Shown: positions 45,891-57,285, counted from the stretch's first letter. The stretch: DNA of 64,000 nucleotides from Earliella scabrosa (GCA_022605405.1 JABYQQ010000015.1:1-64000); one strand, 5' to 3'. Translations and numbers: made by a program. The notes: generated by a model not told the origin, from the sequence alone.

Positions 45891-48123
45891 TCAGTGGTCC
45901 TCATGCCGTGCCGATTGCGCAGCCTCCCGGAGACTGTCCGCGTCACCCTGCGGCTCGTCCCTGCGCAGTCGCACGAACATCAACAGCACCAAACTCGTGA
46001 ACAGCGCAGCACACTGCAGCAGGTAGAACGCGCCGGGCACAGTCCCGACCGTCTTCATGTATATGATCCCGAACAGCGCTGGCCCAATAATGTGGGAGCT
46101 GTCGCGAAAACGCCGTCATGGTCATTATGCACGTCGGCCCGCCATCCGCGAGAAGACGCACCTCATCGCGGACACCACGGTCAACGCACCCAGCAGCCGT
46201 CCTGTGTCCGTCCCGCCGTGTCGTCCATACACATCGAGCGCGATGCTCTGCACGGTTGGGCCGAAGTGCGTGCCAAACGAGATGCCGCTCGTGTAGACCG
46301 CAAAGAGCGCGCCAGACCGGGTGAGGAACGCAAGGCCGTAGAAGACGATGTCGACGGAGACAGCGACCCGCGCGAGCCACAGGTCTATAATCGCGATCGG
46401 CGCGACTTTCTTCGAGGATTGGGGTTCGTTGCCGTCACTTAGGAGAGGTTCCGACTCTACCGAAGAGCGTGACTGCTGTCGCCGTGCCCACCAGATTGTG
46501 AGGAGCTTCACGATGCCTATCAACGGAGTCGTACATGAGAGCTGGGTCATACTTTATAAACAGCAAAAACTCATACCAGGGAAAAGAAGTGCCAGGTAGA
46601 CGGCTTTCGCGGTGTGCATCGCGCCCAGCCAATAGCTCACCTGCATTCGCCGTTAGCAAGAGCACAGGAAGCACATCAAGGTGGCACGTACAATTTCAGA
46701 TGACCATCCAAACATTTTGGACGCGTACTGAATTTGCTGGTAAATCGCTGCCTGTACACCGAACATATATGAAATGAGGTCATCCCACTCAACAACAAAG
46801 GCAGAGGATGAATTACCTGAATGAACGTACCAAACCCATACGCTGCAGCGAGCGTCGGTATGGTCCAATCGAGCGATCTCTTCCTCCCCACCTTCTCGAC
46901 CCTTGTAGGTAGCAGCACCGACATCGGAGACACGATATCAAGGCTACTACCCACACGCCTCAGCCATCCAAGCACTCCAGTGCCCATCGCTCGCATTTTC
47001 TGCGCCCTAGCAGCGCGGTGCTTCTGCATTTCTGCAGGAGATATCGACTCCGGCATGATGAGCCATACAGTCAGCGACACCGTCGTGTCGATGGCGGCGG
47101 TCGTGTAGAAGACCGGAAGCAGCTCTCCGGTGACGCGCATGATGTAGCCCGAGAGCAGAGGCCCGACGCTCATTCCGACGAACAGCAGACCCATCAGCTG
47201 CGAGAACGCGCGCGATCTACAGCCTGTGAGTACATCAGATGACGTCGTAAGCAATGCATATGCTTACCTCGCCGTTGCATCGGAGCAGTCGGAGATGTAT
47301 GCGTGCATGATGATGGAAGCGACGGAGATGCCTGTGGGGAACCAAAGCCGTTGTCAGCAAGCATGAGGAACCCGATAGCTCGGCATCGGGAGTCGGTTGA
47401 GGCTAACCTCCAACGCTCCCTTCAAAGGCAGGCCCAAGCGCAAACCACCAGTAGGTCCCAGGCAACGTTTCCCAGAAGTGCGCCACAGCGAGGAAGCTCA
47501 AATCGGACAGCATGAGACCGGTGACATTGAACCCTAGCACCCACATCCGCCCGTAGCGATCTGACAGCTGGGCGAAGGAGATCTGTGAGCTCGCGAGTTT
47601 CAGTACAAGAACGATGCTGCGTACCGAGCCCCACCACGCCGCTGTCACGGTAGATAGAAACCCAGACATGGCGGAGATGACTGCCATGAGCTGCGCAGTA
47701 GTAGCCTGCACTTGCAGGTCTGCTCTGCATTCATCAGGATCCAGGCCGAGATCGTAGACCTGGCATACGGTACGCGTGTATATCTCCACACGCGGGGCTA
47801 CGGTCCCAGACGTGGAGATGGCTGCGACCGCCACTAGCGTGAGCATCCTATATAGGGCAAGCTCTCGAGGTTAGCGTCTGCCCTATCTCGACCAAAAACT
47901 CAACACAGACCATATTGGCGATGCCTTGAGCCAGCCAGATTGCTTTGAAGGCTGCACTACATGTTCCTCCTCTCGGACAGGTTCATACAGCTCGTTGTGT
48001 GCTGCGACAACAGCTAGAACGGAAGACATGTAAGCACTGCATCATGGTGAACTGAATTAGTCGGAGATAAGCTGACGCACCCTCCGTCGCAACCTCATCC
48101 TCGAGCAGCGGCGCGGTCGACAT
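45891..48123 (-). CDS. MFS transporter, copy 2 of a tandem pair
   Basis: Paralogue of the adjacent MFS gene. The start MSTAPLLEDEVATE is followed by an intron, then AVVAAHNELYEPVREEEHVV, a membrane start WMLTLVAVAAISTSGTVAPR, motif A in AAWWGSLSDRYGRMWVL, FWETLPGTYWWFALGPAFEG, MHAYISDCSDA and LLFVGMSVGPLLSGYIMRVTG. The C-half has VDIVFYGLAFLTRSGALFAVYTSGISFGTHFGPTVQSIALDVYGRHGG and ends RRDEPQGDADSLREAAQSARHEDH. The shared blocks SLSDRYGR, LGPxxEG and MHAYIxDC mark a duplication older than recent. The N-terminus is shorter and lacks the His/Glu-rich extension of copy 1. The substrate is unknown. Confidence 0.82.
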
Positions 48124-48462
48124 GGTAGTCAAGAGACAACCTCGCCGGAGCTGCTCGGCCTCGTTGCGGTAGAGAGAATGATCATTACCGCGCCCGAGCA
48201 GACAGAACTCTCCATCGGACAGCTTCAGCGTCCGGGAGAAGATGTCGCCACAAGGAAGTTGGCTTCTCGATCGCGCTCCAGGCCAATGGGATAGCCGCAT
48301 CTAATCAGATACGGTATAGCCGAGAAGTCCGGCGCATCTAATCTTATCAGATTCGCGAGACTTCGTAGTAGTACGAGCCTGGTACGAGCGCAGCTTACTT
48401 CGCCGTAACCTCGAGACCTTTCGCGCTGACGACTGCTCATTCCAATCTACACCGTTACCATC

Positions 48463-49110
48463 ATGGTCTGTGTCCCTTCTGTGTACCGGAGGCACGCTCA
48501 CCCTAATAATCCCTGTCGATCTCGGGGTACCAGTCTCGCACCGTCGACATTCCCCAGGAGCTCAAGACCTCCCTCCGCAAGTTCAGGTTCGCGCGCCGGG
48601 ATGCAGGACACGCGGCGATCGTCATCAAGATCAACAAGCAGAAGCTCTTGATGGAGGAGGTCGAGCAGTTCGACGACATCAGCATCGAGGACCTCGCAGA
48701 AGGTGGGCACGCACCATCCCTCCTCCTCAGGACATCGCGCTAGATCGTTCGTCCGCACCCCTCCCGCATTCTCTCCGCCACACGGATGCTGTGCGTGCAG
48801 AGCTCCCCGAGAACTCGCCGCGATACGTCGTGCTCTCATACGAGCTCAACCATTCGGACGGCCGCAAGAGCTTCCCGCTCGTGCTCATCAACTGGGCACC
48901 GACGTCCAGCGAGATGGGTCTCTTGACTCTCCATGCGAGCGCATTCCTCGACTTCCAGAATACGGTACGTGCTATTTGGATGCTCACCTGCCGCTCGTCC
49001 CTCTGACCTAACATCCTCTTCAGGCCGATGTGAGCAAGGTGATCGAAGTCCGAGACGGGGCAGAAGGCTTCACCAAGGAGCTGATCGACCAGAAGCTCCT
49101 CCACGGATGA
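48463..49110 (+). CDS. GMF1: Glia maturation factor (ADF-homology, Arp2/3 debranching)
   Basis: GMF binds the Arp2/3 complex, disassembles actin branches and inhibits nucleation. Exons 48463-48465, 48534-48702, 48801-48964 and 49024-49110 give 140 aa. The first coding exon is just the ATG, followed by a 68-nt intron. The protein reads SRTVDIPQELKTSLRKFRFARR, AAIVIKINKQKLLMEEVEQF, ENSPRYVVLSYELNHSDGRKSFPLVLINWAPT and FTKELIDQKLLHG. Those are the usual ADF-H blocks of the GMF subclass, and length is normal for the family. The second intron (98 nt) is longer than most in this window. It is convergent with PIG-M, with 124 bp between stops. Confidence 0.9.
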
Positions 49111-49234
49111 CAGGACACGCATCGTTCGAAGCATCTGTGGACGCGGCCTCTTGAGTGAGAATGGTTTGCCATGTGTACGATATACAGAAACGCCTCAGTC
49201 TTGCATTGTAACGCTATCGAAACAGCTTTGCCCC

Positions 49235-50776
49235 TCATCCCGTATATGCATCCATGATACCTGCAAGCACCCAGCAGTTCCCAACGACGTAGATCAACCC
49301 CCTGATCCACAACCCGAAGAACACATTCTGACCCAGGAACTCCAGTTTGTACGCTTCGCTCAGCCACAGCGCCTGAGTGCCTATCCATACCGCACCGTAA
49401 GCAGCCGCTCGGCGAGAGGACATGGACAGTCGCGGCACAAGGAGCGGCAGGAACAATGTGTACCATAGGAAGTACTAACATAGCGATGTCAGTACCTTGG
49501 CACAGGTTTCAAGTCATGGAGCACTCACCTGGGATGTGCAGACTTTGTTGAACACGACGAACACAAACGTCTGCACGAACCACGTGAAGACCAAGTCGTC
49601 CCTCCGACGACCGAACAGGAAGCCCGTCCCGAGGGCGAGGATCATCTGTGGCACGAAGCTCGTGAGAGGAGACCTGAGGAGCTGCTTCCACAGCGACGTC
49701 TCCGGCACCGAAGATGCAGACGGGTACGTCAAGTACACCAGGTAGAAGTATGGCGAGAAGTTGTGCCTATGGTCAAGCCGGTGCAGGTGGTAGAGGTAAG
49801 ACTCCTCCAGGAAGGGCTGCCCCCATCTGTTGCGGACACGTCGGTATTCAAGTTGACAAGGGAAGGGGAGTCGGAGCATGCACTCACATAGCATACATGG
49901 CGGCGCCGAGGACGACGAACGTCGTCCCGCTGATGACTCCAAACCTGACCGTCCGCGCGTTCACGACAGACCGCACCCACCCCGCCCAGCCGCTCCCCAG
50001 CCCGCGCTGACTCCCAATGACGCCTAGGCAGGCGACCCCATAGATGAACGGGTATATCTTCCAATGCGTTGAAAGTCCAAGAAAAACGGCCGAGAGATCC
50101 CATTTACCGCGCAGCGCGTAGTAGAGGGTGGACAGGACGAAGAGGGACAAGACAGACTCGGATGAGCCGCGCGTGGAGATGGTGAAGACGAGAGGGCTGA
50201 GGAGGTGCAGAGACACAAGGAACGTAGCCTGACGACGTATTGCCTCGTCCTTCTCGTTCTGCGTGACAGGATCCTGGTTTGAGCTGTCTTGCTTTGGGTC
50301 CGTTGTACGTGCGGCGCTCGGAAGAACGATGGAGACAAGGAGCTTGTACATCAACACACCGGCAAGGATGTCTGCGCCGGCGAAGAGGAACTTTCCAAAT
50401 GACGGGTGCAGCCATTCGTTCGGGGCAAGGAGCACCGCGAGCAACGGCGTGTAGCGGTACGTCGCGCGGGTATACGGACTGAGTATAGCAACCTGTCGCG
50501 TCAGATACGATATAGCAGGAACGTCGTGTAGACTCACCTTCCAACATTGAAAAGCTTCGCCAACGGGCCCTCAGCTTGATTGTTCTCCGACGGGTTGAGG
50601 ACGAAGCGGGCAGCGTCACTGAACACGCGGTAGTCCACGTCCGTGTACTTCACAATTGAGTGTGCATCGTGCCATTCGCTGTATGCGATGAGCGCGACAC
50701 GTAGCAGAGACGAGACTAGAAGGATTTTGGTAAATGAGGGCACATGTCGGAGGATGTGGTTCGAGTGCAAGGACAT
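49235..50776 (-). CDS. GPI14: GPI mannosyltransferase 1 (PIG-M/Gpi14)
   Basis: Adds the first alpha-1,4-mannose from dolichol-phosphate-mannose to GPI anchors in the ER lumen. The N-terminus has a membrane segment then the luminal catalytic motif [15 protein letters not shown] (DxD-like). Later blocks are [69 protein letters not shown] (a PIG-M family block), [13 protein letters not shown] and [17 protein letters not shown]. About ten hydrophobic helices fit the topology. A polar loop ([22 protein letters not shown]) lies between helices. Length is about 430 residues, as expected. At least four introns were resolved. Confidence 0.9.
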
Positions 50777-51077
50777 GGCGCATGACGCGCTGGTCGCGTT
50801 GAAAGCGCGCGACTCTGAAACCGATCATGTCGACCCACGCAAGTTCCTCACAACTTACAGTATCTGCACGAGTTCAACGGTCTGTTCTAGCATCCTCCAC
50901 CGTTTCAAGCATCCCACTTTCGTTATTTTGAGGGGCAAAAAGGGACATAAATGACATTCCACAACACGAAGGAGGAACAAGGATGTCAGACTAATGGAAA
51001 ACACGTAGGTCTACGCCGGGAAATGACTACGAGTGATACTTTAGCCAGAGATAGTGGAGACAAGTCCGACATGTCGC

Positions 51078-51981
51078 TCAGATCTAGGGAAGCACGTCAA
51101 CGTCAACTAGATGTCATGTCCATGCAGAGATAACACATACGTATTGTGAGAGCCACCGGAAGCCCTCGCCGTAGCCCTGCCGCTGCACCACCGAGCACAT
51201 GAAGATCTCAATAGGACGGATATCGTTGAGGGGGACCTTGCCCTGTGTGGAGCCGTCAAATGGAGTAGAGTAAAGAGCATGGTATCGAGCACATACCTTG
51301 CCGGTGGTCTGGTAGAGACCCAGCTGATGCCTGAGCTCGTCCTCGCTCACGGCGCCGGGTGCGTCAATCTTGTTGCCGAGGATAAGGAAGGGGACCTTGG
51401 AAAGCTCCTCAATGGAGAGGAGGGCGTCAAGCTCCGCCTTGGACTCGGAGAACCGCTCGAAGTCAGCACTGTCGACGAGGAAGATGATACCGTCGACCTC
51501 CGGGAAGTAGTCACGCCAGAGACGACGCGCTGTTCGCACGAGCATGAATGCCACCGTCGACGAAAGATGAACAAAGCAACGCACCCTGTTGGTGACCACC
51601 CAAATCGTACGTCGTGAACTTGACGTTACCAATGGCCAGCTCCTCCGACGCTAACGAGAGGGTGAGTTCGCGACATTGTTTATTGGTGTGGACACCCAGA
51701 CTCACTGGGGTGGAGAGTGGGCTGCAGGGTCGCGAGACGGTCGTTCTTCAACATGTGGAGGAGGGTCTGCATGTATACTGAGTTGATGCGGTTGGGGCTG
51801 ATCACAGAGGAAGCAGTCGTACCGTCTTGCCAGCGTTGTCCAGTCCGAGGAAGAGGATTTTGGCGTTCTTGTGCAGAAGGCCTGAGGAAGTGGATTAATT
51901 GTCGCAGTCTCGAGGATATGCCGGAGTGCAGGACGCACCGAGCTGAGCAAGGACATCCCAGAACCAGTTGATAATGAACAT
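51078..51981 (-). CDS. SAR1: Sar1 small GTPase of the COPII coat
   Basis: Sar1 starts COPII vesicle formation at the ER. The N-terminal amphipathic helix [15 protein letters not shown] inserts in the membrane. GTPase motifs are [13 protein letters not shown] (P-loop), the switch I region with [36 protein letters not shown] (switch II) and [10 protein letters not shown] (NKxD). The C-terminus is [13 protein letters not shown]. The last codon Ile and the stop come from a 6-nt exon (51078-51083) after a GTATGT...CCCTAG intron; reading through the donor would add eight foreign residues instead. About 190 aa, the normal length. It lies between two other secretory genes on the same strand. Confidence 0.93.
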
Positions 51982-52753
51982 GTTGGCGTCGTCGGAGGTA
52001 GAGGAGGGGGCAGTGAGGAGACGAGAGGTAAGTGGCTGAGAAAGGTGAGTTCCCGACGCGTGCTCTTACAGTGACGTGGACATAGACGCCCAAATCTCTC
52101 GTCGTTTGTCGAGACTCATCCAGAAACACATGTACCACCTCCACGTCGACATCCGCTCACACCGTTCGTTGTCAGCAAAAATTATGTTAGGCATGATGCA
52201 TGATGGTCAGCGTCGTGCGAGGAGAGACCCATAAGCATCGCGTCAAGGACTCTGAACGGGTGAAGGCAAATAGCTCTCGAGCCAGTAGTCTTCCAGTGTG
52301 TCGAAGCTGAAGCCGACGATGTTGCACTACAGCAATATTGCTGTTGAGGCAACGATATAATTGCGGCAAGTACGGAACTATGGAAGACATGTGGGGAGGT
52401 TCTGACACTCACAACACCACTGAACATCTCGAGAGAAGGGTGCGTGAGCTCTTTGTCCTCCCCATCCTACGGACTTACTCTCCGCAGAACCGAATCGCCT
52501 TGTCCTCTGTTGCAGAGAGTCGAAGGGACAGGCACTGTCTAAGAGGTTGCGTGAGGGCAATAACATGCGCACCCTCGCCTTTTATGCAGCGTACGTGTTT
52601 GGGTCTATTTGTTCCACACTCCGGCGCACGGACCATATGTCCGAAGCTCGTCGCAATGGCGAACTTCGATGTACGTAGTCCATCTGTGTCCTCTAGTGTC
52701 CACACGTCAAAGCAGAATACAGTATTTTGCAGCAGGAAACTCCGCGTACAGTA
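51982..52753. other. Intergenic
   Basis: About 770 bp between the SAR1 start and the 3' end of the SRP receptor beta gene. Only antisense or short ORFs. It must carry the SAR1 promoter; no specific element was recognised. Confidence 0.4.
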
Positions 52754-53745
52754 TCATGACAACTCCTCCAGCCAATCACGAAGGGAGGACAGGCCATCAC
52801 CTTCAGGGTGTTTTTCGTCTGCAGAAGCCCCAACCCGCTGGCCGACGGACACCGAGGTTCCAATGAACCCAATCTCTCCTCCTTCCCACTCGGCGAACTT
52901 GAACTCCCCACTCCCAGTGCACTCCAGTCCACCCATCTGCGAATCTGCATCTTCAGCTCCCAGACTCTCTACCCCGACCCCATTCGCGTTAGATGCTCTG
53001 CGCTTCTCCAGCTCGCGTTCGAGGATGCTCCGTACACGGTTGATGGCGAGCTGTGCTGAAGACGCAGACGTCGCCGACTTGATCAAGTCGCATTTGTGCG
53101 CGACGATGGCCAATGCGGGGGTACCGCGCGAAGGTGGTAGTGATGTGAGTGCGTTGAGGATCATGTGTAGATGCCTGGACACATGTCACGACGACAGACA
53201 CGCGCGAGAGATGCTATGGGACGTACTCAGCGACAGCAGGACCATTCCGCGAGATGGTGCTGGAGTCCACGACGAACGCGATCGCTTTGGAATGCGGCAG
53301 ATATTCTTGGAACTGGTCGCGAATCCGAGGATGTCCAGGAACGTCGATCAGTCGTACAGTCTTCTGGATGTTTGGGAGGACCGCTAATGCAGCATTCGTT
53401 TGCATGGAGGCATGGGTCGGGAGTGTCTGTTTGTAGACGAGCTGGGAGAAGACATGACTACTCGGATCCGAGGACACAACGTGCAACTCACCGTGGACAG
53501 AATCGCCGTCTTTCCTGCGTCCGAACACCCTGCTAGTATGACAGCATCGCCACGTTGAGCTGACTTTCTCCGCGCAAGCAACACGGAGGCTATGAGATAC
53601 GTTAACGCATGGTAGTTTGAGTGCAGCTTGAAGACGGACTGATGACGAGGATCACCGCTAGCAGCAACGCCGCGATGACTTGCAGTTGGGGGGTGAATGG
53701 TGCTACGGGGGATAGCACCTCCGGCCCTGGAGTCTCTCCTTCCAT
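52754..53745 (-). CDS. SRP102: Signal recognition particle receptor subunit beta
   Basis: ER membrane GTPase that anchors the SRP receptor alpha subunit. The start MEGETPGPEVLSPVAPF leads into one transmembrane helix (LQVIAALLLAVILVISPS). After an intron comes LLARRKSAQRGDAVILAGCSDAGKTAILSTLVY, with the P-loop GCSDAGKT. Then QTNAALAVLPNIQKTVRLIDVPGHPRIR (DxPGH), AIAFVVDSSTISRNGPAVAEHLH and ALAIVAHKCDL, where HKCD replaces the usual NKxD. The C-terminal half has an acidic, low-complexity insert (GVGVESLGAEDADSQMGG) before FIGTSVSVG and the terminal LSSLRDWLEELS. Length and order fit SR-beta. Confidence 0.85.
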
Positions 53746-54307
53746 CCCGTGATAGGTCGAGTGGTATCGTTGAGAGACAGAACTTGGTGGGTGGCTGCAG
53801 AGGCAGGAGTACCTGAAGCGCCCACACGAACACATAGCATGATCGGCCAGGATCGGCCCGGCGGGATTATTTGCTTTTCTGCATTCAGAAGCCTTTTCGG
53901 CCTTCCTTCTTACGCCCGCGACGACCAAGAGCAACATGACCTTCAAGACTGTGTGGCCGTTGACAGTACTAATACGTTGTGCATCTCAGGCCCACCGAGA
54001 AACGTAGAGGGAGCATGAAATTCACATTATATCGCGATCGCTCGTAAGACTTGTCGGAACTTTCCCACGGGTATCTGGAGGAAAGGCCATTAAGCGCCCA
54101 ACTTTCGCCTCCTCCTGACGTTGCTACGCTCCATCTCCTGGCAAGTAGGTCGTATAGTGCAGTCATACAGTATCATACTACAGTTTTATGGTGCAACTAA
54201 GTGTCGTGATATTCTCGATAGGGAGATAGCAAGTGCATCCGGATGCAAAAGGCCATCGGGATGCATCCCGATAGACGCTCAAAAGTTCCGACACTATTCT
54301 AATGCGC

Positions 54308-55183
54308 TCAGTACTCATCAAAGTACATGGTCTCCTCGTCCTCAACAACATCACGACCGAAGATTCCACCTGCGCCCGTCGCCGCAATGCGCGCACGGGT
54401 GTCCGCCTCGGTGTTGCAGACGAGACTGTACGTGACCGCGTTTGTCAGACGACGTGGACTGACGGAGGGGTTAATAAATGTGCTTACCTCGTCCCTGGGG
54501 TAAGAACAAGCGGAAGGGCGAAGCACCTCAGGCCGGTGTTGCAAGGGAAGGTAACGAAGCGGCCATTGAGGCACTGTGCAAAGGCGCCCTGCACACACGC
54601 GTTCTCGCCCGGTGCACATGGTGAGTTCGCGTTCAAGGTCTGGAACCTGCGGTTCTGAGCCTGAGCCGTGCGACCGTTCTCAAGGACGAAGTTCTGGCGA
54701 CTGCAGTACCAAGATGAGTCATACGAGTTTGTCTATACAAGATCGAGAGTCACGTACGCTTCGATAGAACGTCCGCGGAGACCACCGGTTGCGCCCGTCC
54801 GCGCGATACGCGTCGCCGCATCTTGTTCAGTGTCGCAGGTGATGCTGATGCGAGGTGTCAGGCAATATCGAGCGTTTCAATAGCATTGTAACGTACCTGG
54901 TTCCAGGGCTGTTCACCAATGGCAGTGCAACACAGGTCAAGCCACCAGCGCAAGGGAAGGTAACCCATTTGCTGTTGGCGCATTGCGCGAATGCACCGTT
55001 GATACACGCGTTCTCGCCAGACTTGCAGGGCGCGTTCGCGCTCAGCGAGGCGAACTTCCGGTTGAGGGCCTGGGCGTCCTTGCCGTTTTGGAGGACAAAG
55101 TTTGCACGTTTGTCAACGACGGGACCGGCAGCAACAAGGCCGACGAGAGCGAGGGGAAGGAGGAGGATGCTGGAGACGTGCAT
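54308..55183 (-). CDS. Secreted protein with two CBM19-like modules, copy A
   Basis: The signal peptide MHVSSILLLPLALVGLVAAG is followed by a Kex2-type site (VDKR). Two homologous modules follow. Each starts NFVLxNGxxAQAxNRxF and carries six cysteines in the order PCxxGENAC, FAQC, PC, GLxC and a final C (module 1: CKSGENACINGAFAQC ... GGLTCVALPLVNSPGT). This resembles CBM19, the chitin-binding module of fungal chitinases, but no catalytic domain is attached. Introns fall at the same place (inside GT-S) in both modules and between them (EA-R), so the two-module layout arose by exon duplication. The tail ends with an acidic stretch GRDVVEDEETMYFDEY. Chitin or glucan binding is inference. Confidence 0.75.
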
Positions 55184-55257
55184 GATGATGTCGTGCGATG
55201 AAGAAAAAGAGATGAGCGCGAAGAGAATAGCAAGAACGCGAATGAACGTGAAGTGAA

Positions 55258-55320
55258 TGAAGGTGAGGGGGCAACCGGGCTCCTTGAGGTGCCTCCTCGC
55301 ATCGGCGCGGTTTTTGTAGC
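55258..55320 (-). promoter_or_regulatory. Upstream region shared by the two CBM19-like genes (copy A)
   Basis: About 80-140 bp upstream of the copy A start, the plus strand reads GAGGGGGCAACCGGGCTCCTTGAGG then TTTTTGTAG. A matching block (GAGGGGCGACCGGGCTCCTGGGG ... TATTTGTAG) lies at 57228-57285 upstream of copy B. Read on the coding strand, CTACAAAAA / CTACAAATA may act as TATA-like elements. The duplication therefore includes the promoter. Confidence 0.55.
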
Positions 55321-55447
55321 CAGCCCGACCAAGGGGGCGCGCGAGCCCGTCTGATGGACTGCGCTACCTGAGGTGCGCCTCGACAATTCTCCCATCGGGT
55401 CCATCGCCGGTCAACACTATACTTTCCTTGTTAGGCCTGAACCGTGA

Positions 55448-55910
55448 TCACTGCCACACGATCGAACTGCGTTGGTTGTCAAGTATCTCCGGCGTATGGT
55501 CGCGTGTGATCCATCTGTCCTTGGCAGCGGTACCCGGAGGAAGCTCTGTGGACTTGGCATGGTCAGCATCCGCCACCTGCCGCCACTTGTATGGCTCTAC
55601 AGAGCCGCACCAGGACTGTGAAGGGAAGCACCACTGCACCAGGTGTAACTCGATGACATAAGTAGGTCCAACAATGGCAGGAGCGTAACGCGTAATGGAC
55701 GGGAGCTTTCGGAGAGGCTTGTTTGTGCATGTTAGATTCGCAAGCCATTGGTCAACAAGAGTAAACAACCGCTTTCCGATCTCGCCGCCATCATCTTGGG
55801 CAACCGGACCAGATGTCAAAATGTCATCATTGATGGCCCATGAAACATGTCCCTGGACCCTGAGAAAGATGGGTTACAGATCATGACTTCTTTGAGTCTG
55901 ACCGTCCAAT
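55448..55910 (-). other. Uncertain ORF or gene remnant
   Basis: The minus-strand frame open from about 55880 down to 55448 encodes HVSWAINDDILTSGPVAQDDGGEIG, LFTLVDQWLANLTCTNKPL and PTYVIELHLVQWCFPSQSWCG. Composition looks protein-like, and a plausible GTAAGT...TTCTCAG intron lies just upstream. The exon before it runs into a stop in the needed frame, so no complete model could be made. I do not recognise a family. It may be a remnant trapped between the two CBM19-like genes. Confidence 0.3.
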
Positions 55911-56284
55911 CATCTCAAAAACCGTGGACTTACTCGACGTGAATAATAGGCAATTATGGATGCTCTGGAGAGCTGAAGCCCGCAGTTCACCGAGTACTTA
56001 CAATGAACCGACTAGGTGACATGTCGATTTACGATGACTCAAGTACTCAAGAGGTCCACGGTTTCAGCGCTCATGGACGAACTGCTGATCACTGAACAGC
56101 TCCGAGGAGGGGTGATGCTTGTTTCTTCAAGTTCCGGACACTCACTCTGAGGACCACAAACTATGCAACCTCTCCCCATCTCGATGCGGTTACAATATGG
56201 GTGAGCGGTCGGGGAACCAGAGGCACGCAGACATGAGCCAACACTGCGTCATGTACGCTCCGATTGATAGTTACGCTACGAATT

Positions 56285-57130
56285 CTACTCATCATCTTCG
56301 AAATCGCGACCAAATATGCCACCAGCTCCTGTGGCCGCAATGCGGGCTTTGGCGTCCGCCTCCGTGTCACATACCAAGCTAGGGAGCAACAGTGTCAGCT
56401 GCCAACCCGATCTTGACCAGGACGACGCTCATACCTAGTACCAGGGGCCAGAACAAGGGGAAGGGCGAAGCACTTGAGGCCAACGTTGCATGGGGTGAGC
56501 ACGAACTTCCCGTTGACGCATTGCGCGAAGCCCCCGTTGATGCATGCGTTCTCACCCGATTTGCAGGATGAGCTCGCCTTCAGTGTCCGGAACTTGCGGT
56601 TCAGAGCCTGAGCTTTGCGGCCATTCTCAAGCTTAAAGCCCGCCCGACTATGAGCACAGAGCATGTCACTATAGGCACACACCGGATGAGGAGCTACACC
56701 TACGCTTCAAGGTCACGGCCTCGGAGACCACCGGATGCGCCGGTGCGCCCAATGCGATCCGCCGCATCTTGTTCGGTGTCACAGGTGATGCTGATGCGCC
56801 CGGTCATCGACACCTTCGGTATGAGGTTATTCTGGTCGCATACCTAGTTCCGGGGCTGTTGACCAGGGGCAGTGCAACACAGGTCAGCCCTCCCGCGCAA
56901 GGTGTCGTGACAAATTTGCCGTCGACACATTGCGCGAAGGCGCCGCCCACACACGCGTTCTCGCCGGTTGTGCACTTCGAGCTTGCACTCAGCGACGCGA
57001 ACTTGCGGTTGAGGGCCTGTGCGTCCTTGCCGTTCTGGAGGGTGAACGAAGCGCGCTTCTCGGCGATGGGGCCTGCAGCTACCAGGCCTGCGAGAGCGAG
57101 GGGAAGGAAGACAATGCTTGAAAAACGCAT
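56285..57130 (-). CDS. Secreted protein with two CBM19-like modules, copy B
   Basis: Close paralogue of copy A in the same orientation. The signal peptide MRFSSIVFLPLALAGLVAAG and the Kex2-type site AEKR precede module 1 (ASFTLQNGKDAQALNRKF ... CTTGENACVGGAFAQC ... GGLTCVALPLVNSPGT). Module 2 follows after GLRGRDLEAR (GFKLENGRKAQALNRKF ... CKSGENACINGGFAQC ... GLKCFALPLVLAPGT). Each module has six cysteines in the CBM19-like order. The C-terminus is ATGAGGIFGRDFEDDE. Module 1 of A is more like module 1 of B than like its own module 2, so the internal duplication predates the gene duplication. Intron positions match copy A. Confidence 0.75.
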
Positions 57131-57227
57131 GGCGTCGTGAGGCGAAGAGGAGGTGAACGTGAACTTAGGAAGACCGTGCGAGAAGAGCGAGTGAGCGGAA
57201 GGGCGACCTGTGCGCAAGTTCGTGAAG

Positions 57228-57285
57228 CTGAGGGGCGACCGGGCTCCTGGGGCATCTTGCTCGATGCGACGGGGTATTTGTAGGT
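57228..57285 (-). promoter_or_regulatory. Upstream region shared by the two CBM19-like genes (copy B)
   Basis: Counterpart of the block at 55258-55320, at about 100-155 bp upstream of the copy B start. The best-conserved part is ACCGGGCTCCT; CTACAAATACC on the coding strand is a TATA-like candidate. Confidence 0.55.
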
